Assembly (NCBI GenBank): GCA_017559445.1
Contig: JAFYSJ010000033.1
Span: 1 to 46,928 of the forward strand
Source of the DNA: Clostridia bacterium
GTDB lineage: Bacteria; Bacillota; Clostridia; RGIG7378
Length of the DNA: 46,928 bases
Reading direction: 5' to 3'
Shown here: positions 35,140 through 43,381 of the stretch, piece after piece
Layout: each line of letters begins with the position of its first letter
Position numbering within the stretch: position 1 is the first letter of the stretch
Position numbers and translations under genes: made by a program
The notes under the pieces: generated by a model
What the model was told of the DNA's origin: nothing
What the model saw: the letters and a program-made list of their open reading frames with translations, nothing else
The model's database searches: none

Positions 35140-36641
35140 GCCTTGTGTCCTCCAATCTGTTGGTTTCTGTCTTTTTGTGTAGCCCCTTCCTCCAAGCTAA
35201 GGCCGCGAAGGATGGCATTTTTGCCATATTTTTCTTTAATAGAAAGCACAGCTTGCTGCATGCGCTCTTCGCGTTCGTCTGTCTTGGATGTATCGGAACA
35301 AAGGCTAAACAAATCTAACTGCTCTCCCATGGTGCATACAGGAATTTCTGAGCGATATATTACGTGGTTGGCCACAAGATTGAGTCTGCGGATTAACAAG
35401 TCAGGGTTGGCAATACGTTGGAAAAGTTCTCTTGCAAAATCCACGAACTTGTTAGAAGAGCAGCAATAGGAACCCATGTTAATGGAACCATGGGAATGCT
35501 TAGGAATAGCTCTGCCATATGGGTCAATGGTTATAGGGCCATTGTACTTGGCTGCACGCAATGGGTCCATTAAGTTGTCGATGTCATAGCCAATGGTAAG
35601 CACAAGCTGGTCTGCAACAACACCCTTGGCCATAAGGGAAAGAGCCAGCTGGTCGGCCATTTCTGTAACGACAACTTCTGCCTTGGAATATTCATATGGG
35701 TGCTGCAAAACTTGCCCGGAACCTAAGCTGTGGGAAGAGGAGCGGTACCCCTTAATGTCGGCAATTGTACATGGTTCATATCCCCAGGCATGATCGATGA
35801 GGAGCTCTGCGTTTACACCAAAGAGCTTATAAAGCAAATCTTCGTTATGGTAGTCAGTAGGCTTTCCGATGGAACATCTGGCCACGTCGCCCATGGTGTA
35901 CATGCCATATTTTTGAAGCTTTTTGGCATAGCCTCGGCCAACTCTCCAAAAGTCAGTAATAGGTGTGTGGCTCCACAAGGTCTGACGGTATGTCATTTCG
36001 TCTAATTCTGCAATACGAACGCCATCCTTATCTGGCTTAATGTGTTTTGCGCCAATATCTAGGGCAATTTTGCAAAGGAACATATTTGGGCCTATTCCTG
36101 CAGTGGCAGTAATGCCTGTAGTTTGCAAAACATCCTGAATAATATGCATGGCCAGTTGGTGGGCAGTCATCTTGTATGTCTGCAAATAACACGTGACGTC
36201 CATGAAAACCTCGTCAATGGAGTATACGTGCATGTCTTCAGGGGCAATATATTTGAGATAAATATTGTAAATGCGAGTGCTGTACTCCATGTATTTGGCC
36301 ATTTGTGGAGGAGCTACGATGTAGTCTAATTCCAAATCTGGGAAGGCCTGGAGGTCAGTGTCTAAATAGGATTTGTCGGAAAATGTACGATTAGGAGCTT
36401 TGGCACGACGCAGATTGTTAATCTGACGTACCTTTTGGACTACTTCAAAAAGTCTTGGTCTGCCGGGGATACCGTGGGCCTTAAGGGAAGGGGTAACAGC
36501 TAGGCAAATAGTCTTCTCTGTACGGCTGTTATCTGCCACCACAAGATTAGTTGTAAGGGGATTTAGCCCACGCAAAACACACTCCACCGAAGCGAAGAAA
36601 GACTTAAGGTCTATGGCGATGTAAGTGCGGTTGGGGTTCAT
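35136..36641 (-). CDS. Y-family DNA polymerase (UmuC/UvrX type)
   Basis: A translesion polymerase. The catalytic Asp is in AIDLKSFFASVEC (near residue 10), and the second acidic pair is in YSIDEVFMDV. GITATAGIGPNMFLCKIA and GRGYAKKLQKYGMYTMGDVA form the palm/HhH region, and the little-finger domain follows. EQLDLFSL near residue 445 matches the beta-clamp docking motif. With 501 residues it resembles the UvrX/ImuB-like group in Firmicutes rather than short DinB. A putative LexA box and an extended -10 promoter lie upstream. It is read toward the fork moving right, unlike the genes to its left. Confidence 0.93.
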   Translation of the reverse strand: MNPNRTYIAIDLKSFFASVECVLRGLNPLTTNLVVADNSRTEKTICLAVTPSLKAHGIPGRPRLFEVVQKVRQINNLRRAKAPNRTFSDKSYLDTDLQAFPDLELDYIVAPPQMAKYMEYSTRIYNIYLKYIAPEDMHVYSIDEVFMDVTCYLQTYKMTAHQLAMHIIQDVLQTTGITATAGIGPNMFLCKIALDIGAKHIKPDKDGVRIAELDEMTYRQTLWSHTPITDFWRVGRGYAKKLQKYGMYTMGDVARCSIGKPTDYHNEDLLYKLFGVNAELLIDHAWGYEPCTIADIKGYRSSSHSLGSGQVLQHPYEYSKAEVVVTEMADQLALSLMAKGVVADQLVLTIGYDIDNLMDPLRAAKYNGPITIDPYGRAIPKHSHGSINMGSYCCSSNKFVDFARELFQRIANPDLLIRRLNLVANHVIYRSEIPVCTMGEQLDLFSLCSDTSKTDEREERMQQAVLSIKEKYGKNAILRGLSLEEGATQKDRNQQIGGHKA

Positions 36642-36657
36642 GGGATTCCTTAAAAAA

Positions 36658-36669
36658 GAACATATTTTC
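36658..36669. promoter_or_regulatory. Putative LexA (SOS) box of the Y-polymerase operon
   Basis: GAACATATTTTC differs by one base from the Firmicutes LexA consensus GAACATATGTTC. It lies 16 bases before the polymerase start, at the expected transcription start, where a repressor would block initiation. Confidence 0.6.
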
Positions 36670-36672
36670 TAA

Positions 36673-36681
36673 AGTATACCA
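36673..36681 (-). promoter_or_regulatory. Extended -10 promoter of the Y-polymerase gene
   Basis: Minus strand TGGTATACT, that is TG-N-TATACT. There is no good -35 at 17 bases, as is usual for extended -10 promoters. The inferred start falls within the LexA-like site. Confidence 0.5.
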
Positions 36682-36705
36682 TGAATAATGGTTGGAGAGA
36701 AGAGG

Positions 36706-36960
36706 TTATTCCTGATCTAAAGGCTGAAGAAGGTCATATAGGGATACGCCCAGAACCTTTGAGAAGTATGCAAGTTCGATATCTGTTACAAAGCGTTTGC
36801 CACATTCTATACGCTGAATGGCATTCTTACCCACGTCTAGACCTGAGAGTTGCAGAGCATCTGCAAGCTCTCTTTGAGAAAGCTTGTTGTTGTGCCTATA
36901 TAGAGCGATATTTTTACCGCAAAGGTTGTTTAAACCATTTGTCGTTCTATTAGCAAACAT
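36706..36960 (-). CDS. XRE-family helix-turn-helix regulator
   Basis: An 84-residue single-domain regulator: GKNIALYRHNNKLSQRELADAL leads into the helix-turn-helix, with KNAIQRIECGKRFVTDIEL as recognition part and VLGVSLYDLL closing the fold. I start at ATG 36960 because GGAG lies seven bases upstream; the longer frame starts at a TTG without support. Two palindromes of identical core lie upstream, between this gene and spoVT, and are candidate operators for it. Confidence 0.85.
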   Translation of the reverse strand: MFANRTTNGLNNLCGKNIALYRHNNKLSQRELADALQLSGLDVGKNAIQRIECGKRFVTDIELAYFSKVLGVSLYDLLQPLDQE

Positions 36961-37031
36961 TGTAATGCTCCAATAATAATAGGGATTTTCCAAAGGTGTT
37001 ACCCAATAAATTTAGTTCATATGGGAGTTAA

Positions 37032-37056
37032 TTTTGACATTCACTAGATGTCAAAA
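37032..37056. promoter_or_regulatory. Palindromic operator 1 (TGACAT-N7-ATGTCA)
   Basis: A 25-base near-perfect palindrome with core TGACATTCACTAGATGTCA. Each arm contains TTGACA, a consensus -35. On the minus strand this -35 is followed 17 bases on by TTAACT, a weak -10 for the XRE gene. No such repeat occurs elsewhere in the window apart from copy 2. Confidence 0.7.
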
Positions 37057-37185
37057 TGCCTAGTTCAGTTAATAACTTAGATGAGAAAGAGTCCTCAAAA
37101 ATGGACAGTCATTGTGATAACTTGGGACAATAAACGACAAAAGATTTACAAATTCCACATAATTGCTTGAGGGAAAGATTAGATT

Positions 37186-37204
37186 TGACATTTAGTAGAT
37201 GTCA
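37186..37204. promoter_or_regulatory. Palindromic operator 2 (TGACAT-N7-ATGTCA)
   Basis: Core TGACATTTAGTAGATGTCA, identical to copy 1 in both arms and differing only within the seven-base centre (TTAGTAG against TCACTAG). It lies 80 bases before the spoVT start and 151 bases from copy 1. One arm again contains TTGACA. Confidence 0.7.
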
Positions 37205-37283
37205 TAGAGCGTATAGCGCAAGGAGATAATAGTAAATGTTCCAAATTTTGGAATTAGAAGAATTTGAACTTGTGAGGAGCGTT

Positions 37284-37820
37284 ATGAAGGCTACTGGAAT
37301 AGTTAGAAGAATAGATGAATTAGGTAGAGTTGTTATTCCTAAGGAAATTCGCAAGACAATGCATATTAAGGAGGGCACTCCTTTAGAAATTTATACAAGT
37401 AGTAATGGAGACATCATTTTTAGAAAATACTCTCCCGTTGGTGAGGCTTTACAGGTTGCAGAGGATTTGTGTGCAACCATTACAGAAACTACAGGTTTAG
37501 CAACTATTATTACAGACACGGAGACAGTAGTTGCAGCTGGGGATAGTGGCGTGGATCAACTTAAGGAAATTGCTCTTTCTCAGGAAGTAGTGAAGATTAT
37601 CGAAGATGGTAAGCTATACGAAAAAGAAGGGGATAAGGAACTCCTTTTGAGCAAGTGGGCAGATAATTGGAATGTTGTAATGCTCTGTCCAGTATTGGTT
37701 AAGGGTGAGTTGGTAGGCAGTGTTGCAATTATTGCAAAGGAACAGGTTGAGTTAGGAATTAGAGAGCGTGTCTTAGTAAAGGCTGCGGCAGATATTCTTA
37801 GCAAGCAAATGAATGCATAA
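37284..37820 (+). CDS. spoVT: Stage V sporulation regulator SpoVT
   Basis: A 178-residue AbrB-type regulator. The N-terminal swapped-hairpin DNA-binding domain reads MKATGIVRRIDELGRVVIP. A GAF-like C-terminal domain (about 55-178) follows, with LATIITDTETVVAAGD and PVLVKGELVGSVAII. SpoVT tunes sigma-G genes in the forespore. I start at 37284 because GAGGAG lies six bases upstream and the family begins there, not at an ATG 16 codons earlier. It is followed directly by a terminator. Confidence 0.95.
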   Translation: MKATGIVRRIDELGRVVIPKEIRKTMHIKEGTPLEIYTSSNGDIIFRKYSPVGEALQVAEDLCATITETTGLATIITDTETVVAAGDSGVDQLKEIALSQEVVKIIEDGKLYEKEGDKELLLSKWADNWNVVMLCPVLVKGELVGSVAIIAKEQVELGIRERVLVKAAADILSKQMNA

Positions 37821-37824
37821 CTTT

Positions 37825-37850
37825 AAGCGAGGCGTTGTCCTCGCTTTTTT
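37825..37850 (+). terminator. Terminator after spoVT (copy A of a 36-bp repeat)
   Basis: AAGCGAGG pairs with CCTCGCTT around GCGTTGTC-type loop bases, followed by TTTTTT. The 36 bases 37815-37850 recur without change at 39350-39385. Confidence 0.92.
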
Positions 37851-37902
37851 CATGGAAGCTTTTGTGGTAAAGTTGTAGTACAGCATGAGAGGAGGAAGGT
37901 GT

Positions 37903-39345
37903 ATGGATCAGGAATTAGAGAAACTTTTATCGGAATTTGACGATGCCACAGCTCAGGCAATACGTGAGCTCATATATAACCATAGGCTCCTCGAAACAAA
38001 GGCTGATGGCAAAGACTTAATAATGGTCGTAGAAAATAATGGTTCCTGTAGAGCCAGTCTAGTGTTTAAAAATGTTCAAAATCCTTTGGGTGATCAAACC
38101 GATTATGCCAGTTTTGATTTTGAACTTTTGAAGGAAGAGACAACTGGTAAGTATCATCTTATAGGTTCCTACGATACCTTTGATGAGGATGAGTACATAA
38201 AGGTAGATATTATTTTTGATTCCGCAGAGCTTAGGACCGAAGTTTATAGCGCCGTTGGTGAAATTCGATACGAATTGAATCCGTGGGAGATGATGATTCA
38301 GGTTTGCTCTGCAATTTTGTCCAAGGCTGAAATCTCTGAGACTTTATTGAATCAGCAGGAAAAGAAACTTATTCCATTAATGGAAGAGGTTACTTGCCTA
38401 ACTGCATGGGGTGAAGCTTATTTAGAAAGAAAGGTAGACTATTCAATTCTAAAGGCCATGGCTGAAGAAAGGAGACTTAAGAAAACATCTGCTCAGATTG
38501 GCAAGCTTGTTCAAGCCATAACGGAAAAGAAGAGAACTTTTGCTATTAGAGCTTCTTTGTTTGCTACACTTTCTTTAAAGGAAAACGAATCTTTATGGAG
38601 AGATATATGGCAGCAAATCTCCGAATCTCAGAGTTTATATCCCCAAAAGTCTGAAAATTCTATTAATAGAGATGAACTCCTGGCTCAGAGAAAAAAGGTA
38701 GAAGTTACCATGGCCAAGAGAGGCTATGTCGGAGAATATCCTGTTTTCTATAAAATGGGTGAACTGAAGGGTTGCCGAAACATTCCTTCGAATGGCGATT
38801 TATATACGATTTTCAATGAGAAGCGAATGCAGTCTATCATATATTTTTCAGAAATAGTCACCATGGAAAATAAGGCTATAATATTTCCAGTGGCGGCTAC
38901 TGCATTTCTCAAAAAGCAGGAGCAGTTGGATGATGTGTATGGCTGTATGTTTAATGCAAAGGGAAGGAGAATCATATCCGCCGTACCTAAGGCATCTCCC
39001 GTCTTTGAGGAAGAAGACAGCACCAGTTTGTCGCAAAAGATTGATTTGGCGTGCAAGATTGCTCAGTGCATAATCCTTACAAAGGAAGAAAAGCGCTCAC
39101 AAGTAGGAAGAACATCTTTTAATTGGGGCATGATGTTGTTTACTCTTGTTTTTGGAGGTGGATTTTTTGGCGGCGCCATGACCTTAGGTTTTACTTTGCT
39201 ATTAGTGATTTTTGGTTTATTTGATAGCGAGCTTGGCGTAGCAGGTATGTTGCAGGGATACCCTTGGTACTGGGTATTGTTGTTCGGTGGGCTAGGCTTT
39301 GGCTTGCCAATGGGAATAATATATGGGTTTGCTAATAGAAAATAA
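37903..39345 (+). CDS. Large protein of unknown function with two C-terminal membrane segments
   Basis: A 480-residue protein. Residues about 1-410 are soluble, charged and mixed in structure, with a helical stretch at about 150-225. Two Gly-rich hydrophobic segments follow at about 415-445 and 455-475, so the bulk is probably cytosolic and anchored by its end. I do not recognise it with confidence; it may belong to one of the DUF families found in Lachnospiraceae. I start at ATG 37903 with GAGGAGG upstream. It lies between two identical 36-base terminator copies, which suggests insertion of the gene between spoVT and metF. Confidence 0.75.
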   Translation: MDQELEKLLSEFDDATAQAIRELIYNHRLLETKADGKDLIMVVENNGSCRASLVFKNVQNPLGDQTDYASFDFELLKEETTGKYHLIGSYDTFDEDEYIKVDIIFDSAELRTEVYSAVGEIRYELNPWEMMIQVCSAILSKAEISETLLNQQEKKLIPLMEEVTCLTAWGEAYLERKVDYSILKAMAEERRLKKTSAQIGKLVQAITEKKRTFAIRASLFATLSLKENESLWRDIWQQISESQSLYPQKSENSINRDELLAQRKKVEVTMAKRGYVGEYPVFYKMGELKGCRNIPSNGDLYTIFNEKRMQSIIYFSEIVTMENKAIIFPVAATAFLKKQEQLDDVYGCMFNAKGRRIISAVPKASPVFEEEDSTSLSQKIDLACKIAQCIILTKEEKRSQVGRTSFNWGMMLFTLVFGGGFFGGAMTLGFTLLLVIFGLFDSELGVAGMLQGYPWYWVLLFGGLGFGLPMGIIYGFANRK

Positions 39346-39359
39346 TATAGCATAACTTT

Positions 39360-39385
39360 AAGCGAGGCGTTGTCCTCGCTTTTTT
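39360..39385 (+). terminator. Terminator after the unknown gene (copy B of the 36-bp repeat)
   Basis: Same hairpin and T-run as at 37825-37850; the repeat unit is 39350-39385. It ends the unknown gene, whose stop is four bases before the repeat. Confidence 0.92.
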
Positions 39386-39507
39386 GTTGTCAAAAACAAT
39401 GTACAAAGATGTTAACTTTTTGGCACAAACCCTTTCACCTGATGCAAAAATCTTGTGACTGTTATATAGTTATATGGTTACCACCTAAGAAAGGACATGG
39501 CTTTCAC

Positions 39508-40386
39508 ATGAAAATCATAGATATACTTAAGCAGGACAAGTTGTCCCTATCCTTTGAGGTTTTCCCACCTAAGACAGAGACTGTCTTTGAGTCCGTTCGC
39601 GCAGCAACACAGGAGATTGCCAAGCTCAATCCATCCTTTATGAGCGTTACATACGGAGCCGGCGGTGGCACAAGCCGTTACACATTGGACATTTGCAAGG
39701 AGCTTAAGGATACATATGGCATGGCTACTTTGGAGCACCTTACATGCGTTTCCTCCACTAAGGAAACTGTTGCCCAGCGAATTCAAGAAATCGTGGATGC
39801 AGGCATCGAAAATGTAATGGCCCTCCGTGGAGATATTCCAGAGTCTATGAAAAACGATGACCGCAGCAAGTGGGCATACAGCCACGCTGTGGATTTAGTC
39901 CGTGAACTTAGGGAAAAGGCACCAGATCTTTGCATCGGTGGAGCTTGCTACCCAGAGATTCATCCCGAAAGCGTAGATCAGAAAGAGGATATTAAGTACC
40001 TTAAGGAAAAGGTGGAGGCAGGATGCGACTTTTTGACTACACAGATGTTTTTTGACAACAATTTGCTGTACAACTTCCTTTACAAAATTAGGGAGGCTGG
40101 TATTACAGTTCCAGTTGTGCCAGGCATCATGCCTATTACAAATGCAAATCAGGTGGCCAGGGCAATTTCCTTGTCAGGCTCCTTTGTGCCCCAGAGGTTC
40201 AAGAGCTTGGTGGACAAGTTCGGTTCTGATCCAGCAGCTATGAAGCAGGCAGGTATCGCCTATGCTACAGACCAAATCATAGACCTTTACGCAAATGGAA
40301 TAACAAATGTGCACGTGTATTCCATGAACAAGCCAGATGTGGCAGCCAAGATTCAGGCTAATTTGTCCGATATTTTAGGAAAATGA
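39508..40386 (+). CDS. metF: Methylenetetrahydrofolate reductase
   Basis: MetF reduces 5,10-methylene-THF to 5-methyl-THF, the methyl donor for MetH. The TIM barrel begins with LSLSFEVFPPKTE, and GGACYPEIHPES and CDFLTTQMFFDN are family landmarks. I start at MKIIDIL, giving the usual 292 residues; a start at 39370 would add 46 unrelated residues. The only purine-rich site, AAAGGA, is rather far (13 bases). The 120-base leader shows no SAM or cobalamin riboswitch that I can recognise. Its stop overlaps the next gene by four bases. Confidence 0.95.
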   Translation: MKIIDILKQDKLSLSFEVFPPKTETVFESVRAATQEIAKLNPSFMSVTYGAGGGTSRYTLDICKELKDTYGMATLEHLTCVSSTKETVAQRIQEIVDAGIENVMALRGDIPESMKNDDRSKWAYSHAVDLVRELREKAPDLCIGGACYPEIHPESVDQKEDIKYLKEKVEAGCDFLTTQMFFDNNLLYNFLYKIREAGITVPVVPGIMPITNANQVARAISLSGSFVPQRFKSLVDKFGSDPAAMKQAGIAYATDQIIDLYANGITNVHVYSMNKPDVAAKIQANLSDILGK

Positions 40387-40973
40387 TCACAGTTGTAACT
40401 AAAACTTACAATAACATAGAGCCAGATAACAGGGAGATTCTCAGGTACGCAGGCTGCATGGAGCCAGATAACAACGTCAATACCTTAATGCAAAGCAGCT
40501 TGGTGGAGGCAGCAGCAGTTTTATCAGGCAAGGCATGCTATGTGGTTTTGTCCCAGGAGGAGTTGGAGGAAATCCCAGAATTAAACCAGGTTATTAAGGG
40601 ATCCCAGGATTTGCAATATCTTTTGAGAGGTTGCTCCAAGATAGTTGTTATGGCAGCTACCATAGGTGTGGGAATAGATCGCCTCATGGCAAAGTATGGA
40701 AAGATAGCTCCCTCCAAGGCGCTCATGTTTCATGCAATTGGTGCAGAAACCATCGAAAAGCTTTGTGACATGGTTTGCCAGGAGATTTCCCAGGAGTTGG
40801 GAGCTGAACTCACATACAGGTTTAGCCCAGGGTATGGAGATTTGCCACTGGAAACACAGAGGACAGTTTTCGACATTTTGAATCCACCCAAACATATTGG
40901 ACTTACATTACAAGAAAGTACACTCATGGCCCCGAGTAAGTCGGTTACAGCCATAATGGGAGTGAAAAATTAA
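40383..40973 (+). CDS. Stand-alone methionine synthase reactivation-domain protein
   Basis: A 196-residue protein matching the C-terminal activation domain of long cobalamin-dependent methionine synthases: AATIGVGIDR, then YRFSPGYGDLPLETQ, the SAM-binding type motif, and LMAPSKSVTAIMG at the end. In E. coli this domain is part of MetH and re-methylates oxidised cobalamin using SAM and an electron donor. Here it is separate and lies between metF and a metH that lacks it. It should act in trans on MetH. Confidence 0.9.
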   Translation: MITVVTKTYNNIEPDNREILRYAGCMEPDNNVNTLMQSSLVEAAAVLSGKACYVVLSQEELEEIPELNQVIKGSQDLQYLLRGCSKIVVMAATIGVGIDRLMAKYGKIAPSKALMFHAIGAETIEKLCDMVCQEISQELGAELTYRFSPGYGDLPLETQRTVFDILNPPKHIGLTLQESTLMAPSKSVTAIMGVKN

Positions 40974-40983
40974 GGAGTGTCAT

Positions 40984-43380
40984 ATGACATTTAGAGAATA
41001 TCTCAAAAATAACAAAGTATATTTGGACGGCGGCATGGGAACCCTCCTTCAGGAGAGGGGACTTAAGCCCGGCGAAAGGCCAGAGCTTTGGAACATTACA
41101 CACAAGGACATAATCGTAGAGATACATAGGGCCTACTATGATGCAGGCTCAAATGTTGTTAGCGCCAATACTTTTGGAGCTAATGTTTTGCATTTCGACG
41201 AGGTGGAGCTTAAGACAATAATCGACGCGGCAGTAGCTAATGTTAGAGAGGCAGCAAATGCATCTACATCTCAGGGGCCTAAGTTTGTTGCCTTGGACAT
41301 TGGACCAACAGGCAAGCTTTTAAAGCCCTTGGGTGACTTGGATTTTGAGGATGCAGTGGAGGTTTTTGCCAAGACTGTTAGACTTGGCGTTCAGGCAGGT
41401 GTGGATTTGATTATTATCGAGACCATGAACGACAGCTACGAGACAAAGGCCGCTTTGCTAGCAGCTAAGGAAAACAGCGATTTGCCAGTTATTGTGTCCA
41501 ATGCATACGGACAGGATGGCAAGCTCATGACAGGCGCCACACCTACAGCTATGGTTGCATTGGCAGAGGGCATGGGAGCGGATGCAGTAGGTGCAAACTG
41601 TTCTTTAGGATCTGCACAGTTAGTTGACGTGGCACAGGAGTTGCTTTCTGTTGCCTCTATTCCAGTTGTTATTAAGCCAAACGCTGGCTTGCCACACACA
41701 GAGGGAAATAAGACAGTATTCGACGTGGGCCCAGATGAGTTTGCCCAGACAATGGCAGAGATAATTTCCATGGGTGTCCGCGTTGCAGGTGGTTGTTGTG
41801 GTACAACACCAGCTCACATTGCAAAAATGGTAAGCGAAACTAAGGAAATCGCACCTAAGGCCTTGGAGGACAAGGGTATTACCATGGTTTCCTCCTATAC
41901 ACATGCAGTTGTGTTCAAGGATGAGCCTATTCTTATTGGTGAGCGCATCAACCCCACAGGCAAAAAGAGATTTAAGCAAGCTCTAGTAGAAAACGACATG
42001 GACTACATCCTGACAGAGGGTATTAACCAGCAGGAAAAGGGCGTGCATATCTTGGACGTAAACGTAGGTTTGCCGGAAATTGACGAAGTAGATATGTTGA
42101 CTCGTGCAGTTTGCGAGCTTCAGGCAGTTACAGATTTGCCACTTCAGATCGACACAGCAGATACAGTTGCCATGGAAAGTGCTCTCCGCAGGTATAACGG
42201 TAAGGCCATGATTAATTCCGTAAATGGTAAGGTCGAGGTTATGGATGCTATTTTTCCATTGGTGAAAAAGTATGGTGGTTTGGTAGTTGCTCTTACTTTG
42301 GATGAAAGCGGTATTCCATCTACAGCAGAGGGACGAATCCAGATAGCTAAGAACATTTTGGCTAAAGCACAGGAATTTGGTATTTCACCAAAGGATATTA
42401 TTTTTGACACATTGGCCATGACAGTCAGTGCAGACAACAAGGCTGCGGTTGCAACATTGGACTCCTTGGCATATATCAAAAATCAGCTAGGTTGTCATAC
42501 TTCTTTGGGTGTTTCAAATATTTCCTTTGGCTTGCCCAACAGAGACGCAGTAAATGGCGTGTTCTTTGGCATGGCATTGGAGAGGGGCTTAAGTGCTGCA
42601 ATCATGAACCCTTACTCTAGCGAAATGCTCAAGACCTACTATGCATTTAAGATGTTAAGGGGCATGGATGAAAACTGCGCCCAGTACATTTCTAAGGCAG
42701 ACTCCTTTGGCACAGTTGCGCCTAAGACAGCGGTGACAGGATCTGTGGCTGCATCTCAGGAGGCTATGGACTTAAGACAGGCCATTATTAAGGGCCTTAA
42801 GGATATGGCATACCAGATGACAAAAGAAAAGATTGCAACAGTAGAGCCTCTTGAAATCGTAAATCAGGAAATTATCCCCGCTCTCAATTATGTGGGTCAG
42901 GGATTTGAACAAAAGACTATGTATTTGCCACAGCTTCTCATGAGTGCAGAGGCCGCAAAGTCCGCATTCCAGGTGATCAAGGAGGCCATGCCCAAGGGTG
43001 GAAACAACAAGGGCACATGCGTTTTGGCCACAGTAAAGGGAGATATTCACGACATTGGCAAAAACATCGTAAAGCTTCTCATGGAGAATTACGGATTTAT
43101 GGTGGTGGACCTTGGCAAGGATGTTAAGCCAGCTGAAATTGTCGATAAGGTTGTGGAACTCCATGCTCCAATGGTGGGACTTTCTGCTCTAATGACAACA
43201 ACAGTACCGGCCATGGAGGAGACCATTGTTTTGGTTAGAGAAAAAGCTCCTTGGTGCAAGGTAATCGTAGGTGGAGCGGTTCTCACACAGGAATATGCTG
43301 ATAAAATTGGCGCAGACAAGTACGCATCCGATGCTATGGAGGCAGTTAGATACGCAGAACAGATTTGCGTAGGAGAGTAA
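40984..43380 (+). CDS. metH: Cobalamin-dependent methionine synthase, without activation domain
   Basis: Transfers a methyl group from 5-methyl-THF through methylcobalamin to homocysteine. Residues 1-300 are the homocysteine barrel with zinc ligands Cys206, Cys271 and Cys272 (GGCCGTTPAHI). About 315-560 is the pterin barrel with GERINPTGKK. About 590-798 is the B12 module with DIHDIGKN, whose histidine ligates cobalt, and GLSALMTTT. At 798 residues it ends after the B12 domain, as in many Clostridia and Thermotoga. The missing activation domain is the preceding gene, ten bases upstream. Confidence 0.97.
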   Translation: MTFREYLKNNKVYLDGGMGTLLQERGLKPGERPELWNITHKDIIVEIHRAYYDAGSNVVSANTFGANVLHFDEVELKTIIDAAVANVREAANASTSQGPKFVALDIGPTGKLLKPLGDLDFEDAVEVFAKTVRLGVQAGVDLIIIETMNDSYETKAALLAAKENSDLPVIVSNAYGQDGKLMTGATPTAMVALAEGMGADAVGANCSLGSAQLVDVAQELLSVASIPVVIKPNAGLPHTEGNKTVFDVGPDEFAQTMAEIISMGVRVAGGCCGTTPAHIAKMVSETKEIAPKALEDKGITMVSSYTHAVVFKDEPILIGERINPTGKKRFKQALVENDMDYILTEGINQQEKGVHILDVNVGLPEIDEVDMLTRAVCELQAVTDLPLQIDTADTVAMESALRRYNGKAMINSVNGKVEVMDAIFPLVKKYGGLVVALTLDESGIPSTAEGRIQIAKNILAKAQEFGISPKDIIFDTLAMTVSADNKAAVATLDSLAYIKNQLGCHTSLGVSNISFGLPNRDAVNGVFFGMALERGLSAAIMNPYSSEMLKTYYAFKMLRGMDENCAQYISKADSFGTVAPKTAVTGSVAASQEAMDLRQAIIKGLKDMAYQMTKEKIATVEPLEIVNQEIIPALNYVGQGFEQKTMYLPQLLMSAEAAKSAFQVIKEAMPKGGNNKGTCVLATVKGDIHDIGKNIVKLLMENYGFMVVDLGKDVKPAEIVDKVVELHAPMVGLSALMTTTVPAMEETIVLVREKAPWCKVIVGGAVLTQEYADKIGADKYASDAMEAVRYAEQICVGE

Positions 43381-43381
43381 C

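Noticed and set aside
37034-37062. Plus-strand promoter for spoVT using the TTGACA inside palindrome 1
   Set aside because: The base positions 17 downstream read TGCCTA, a poor -10, and spoVT is more than 200 bases away.
39386-39507. SAM or cobalamin riboswitch before metF
   Set aside because: The leader is only about 120 bases and shows none of the conserved blocks of either class.
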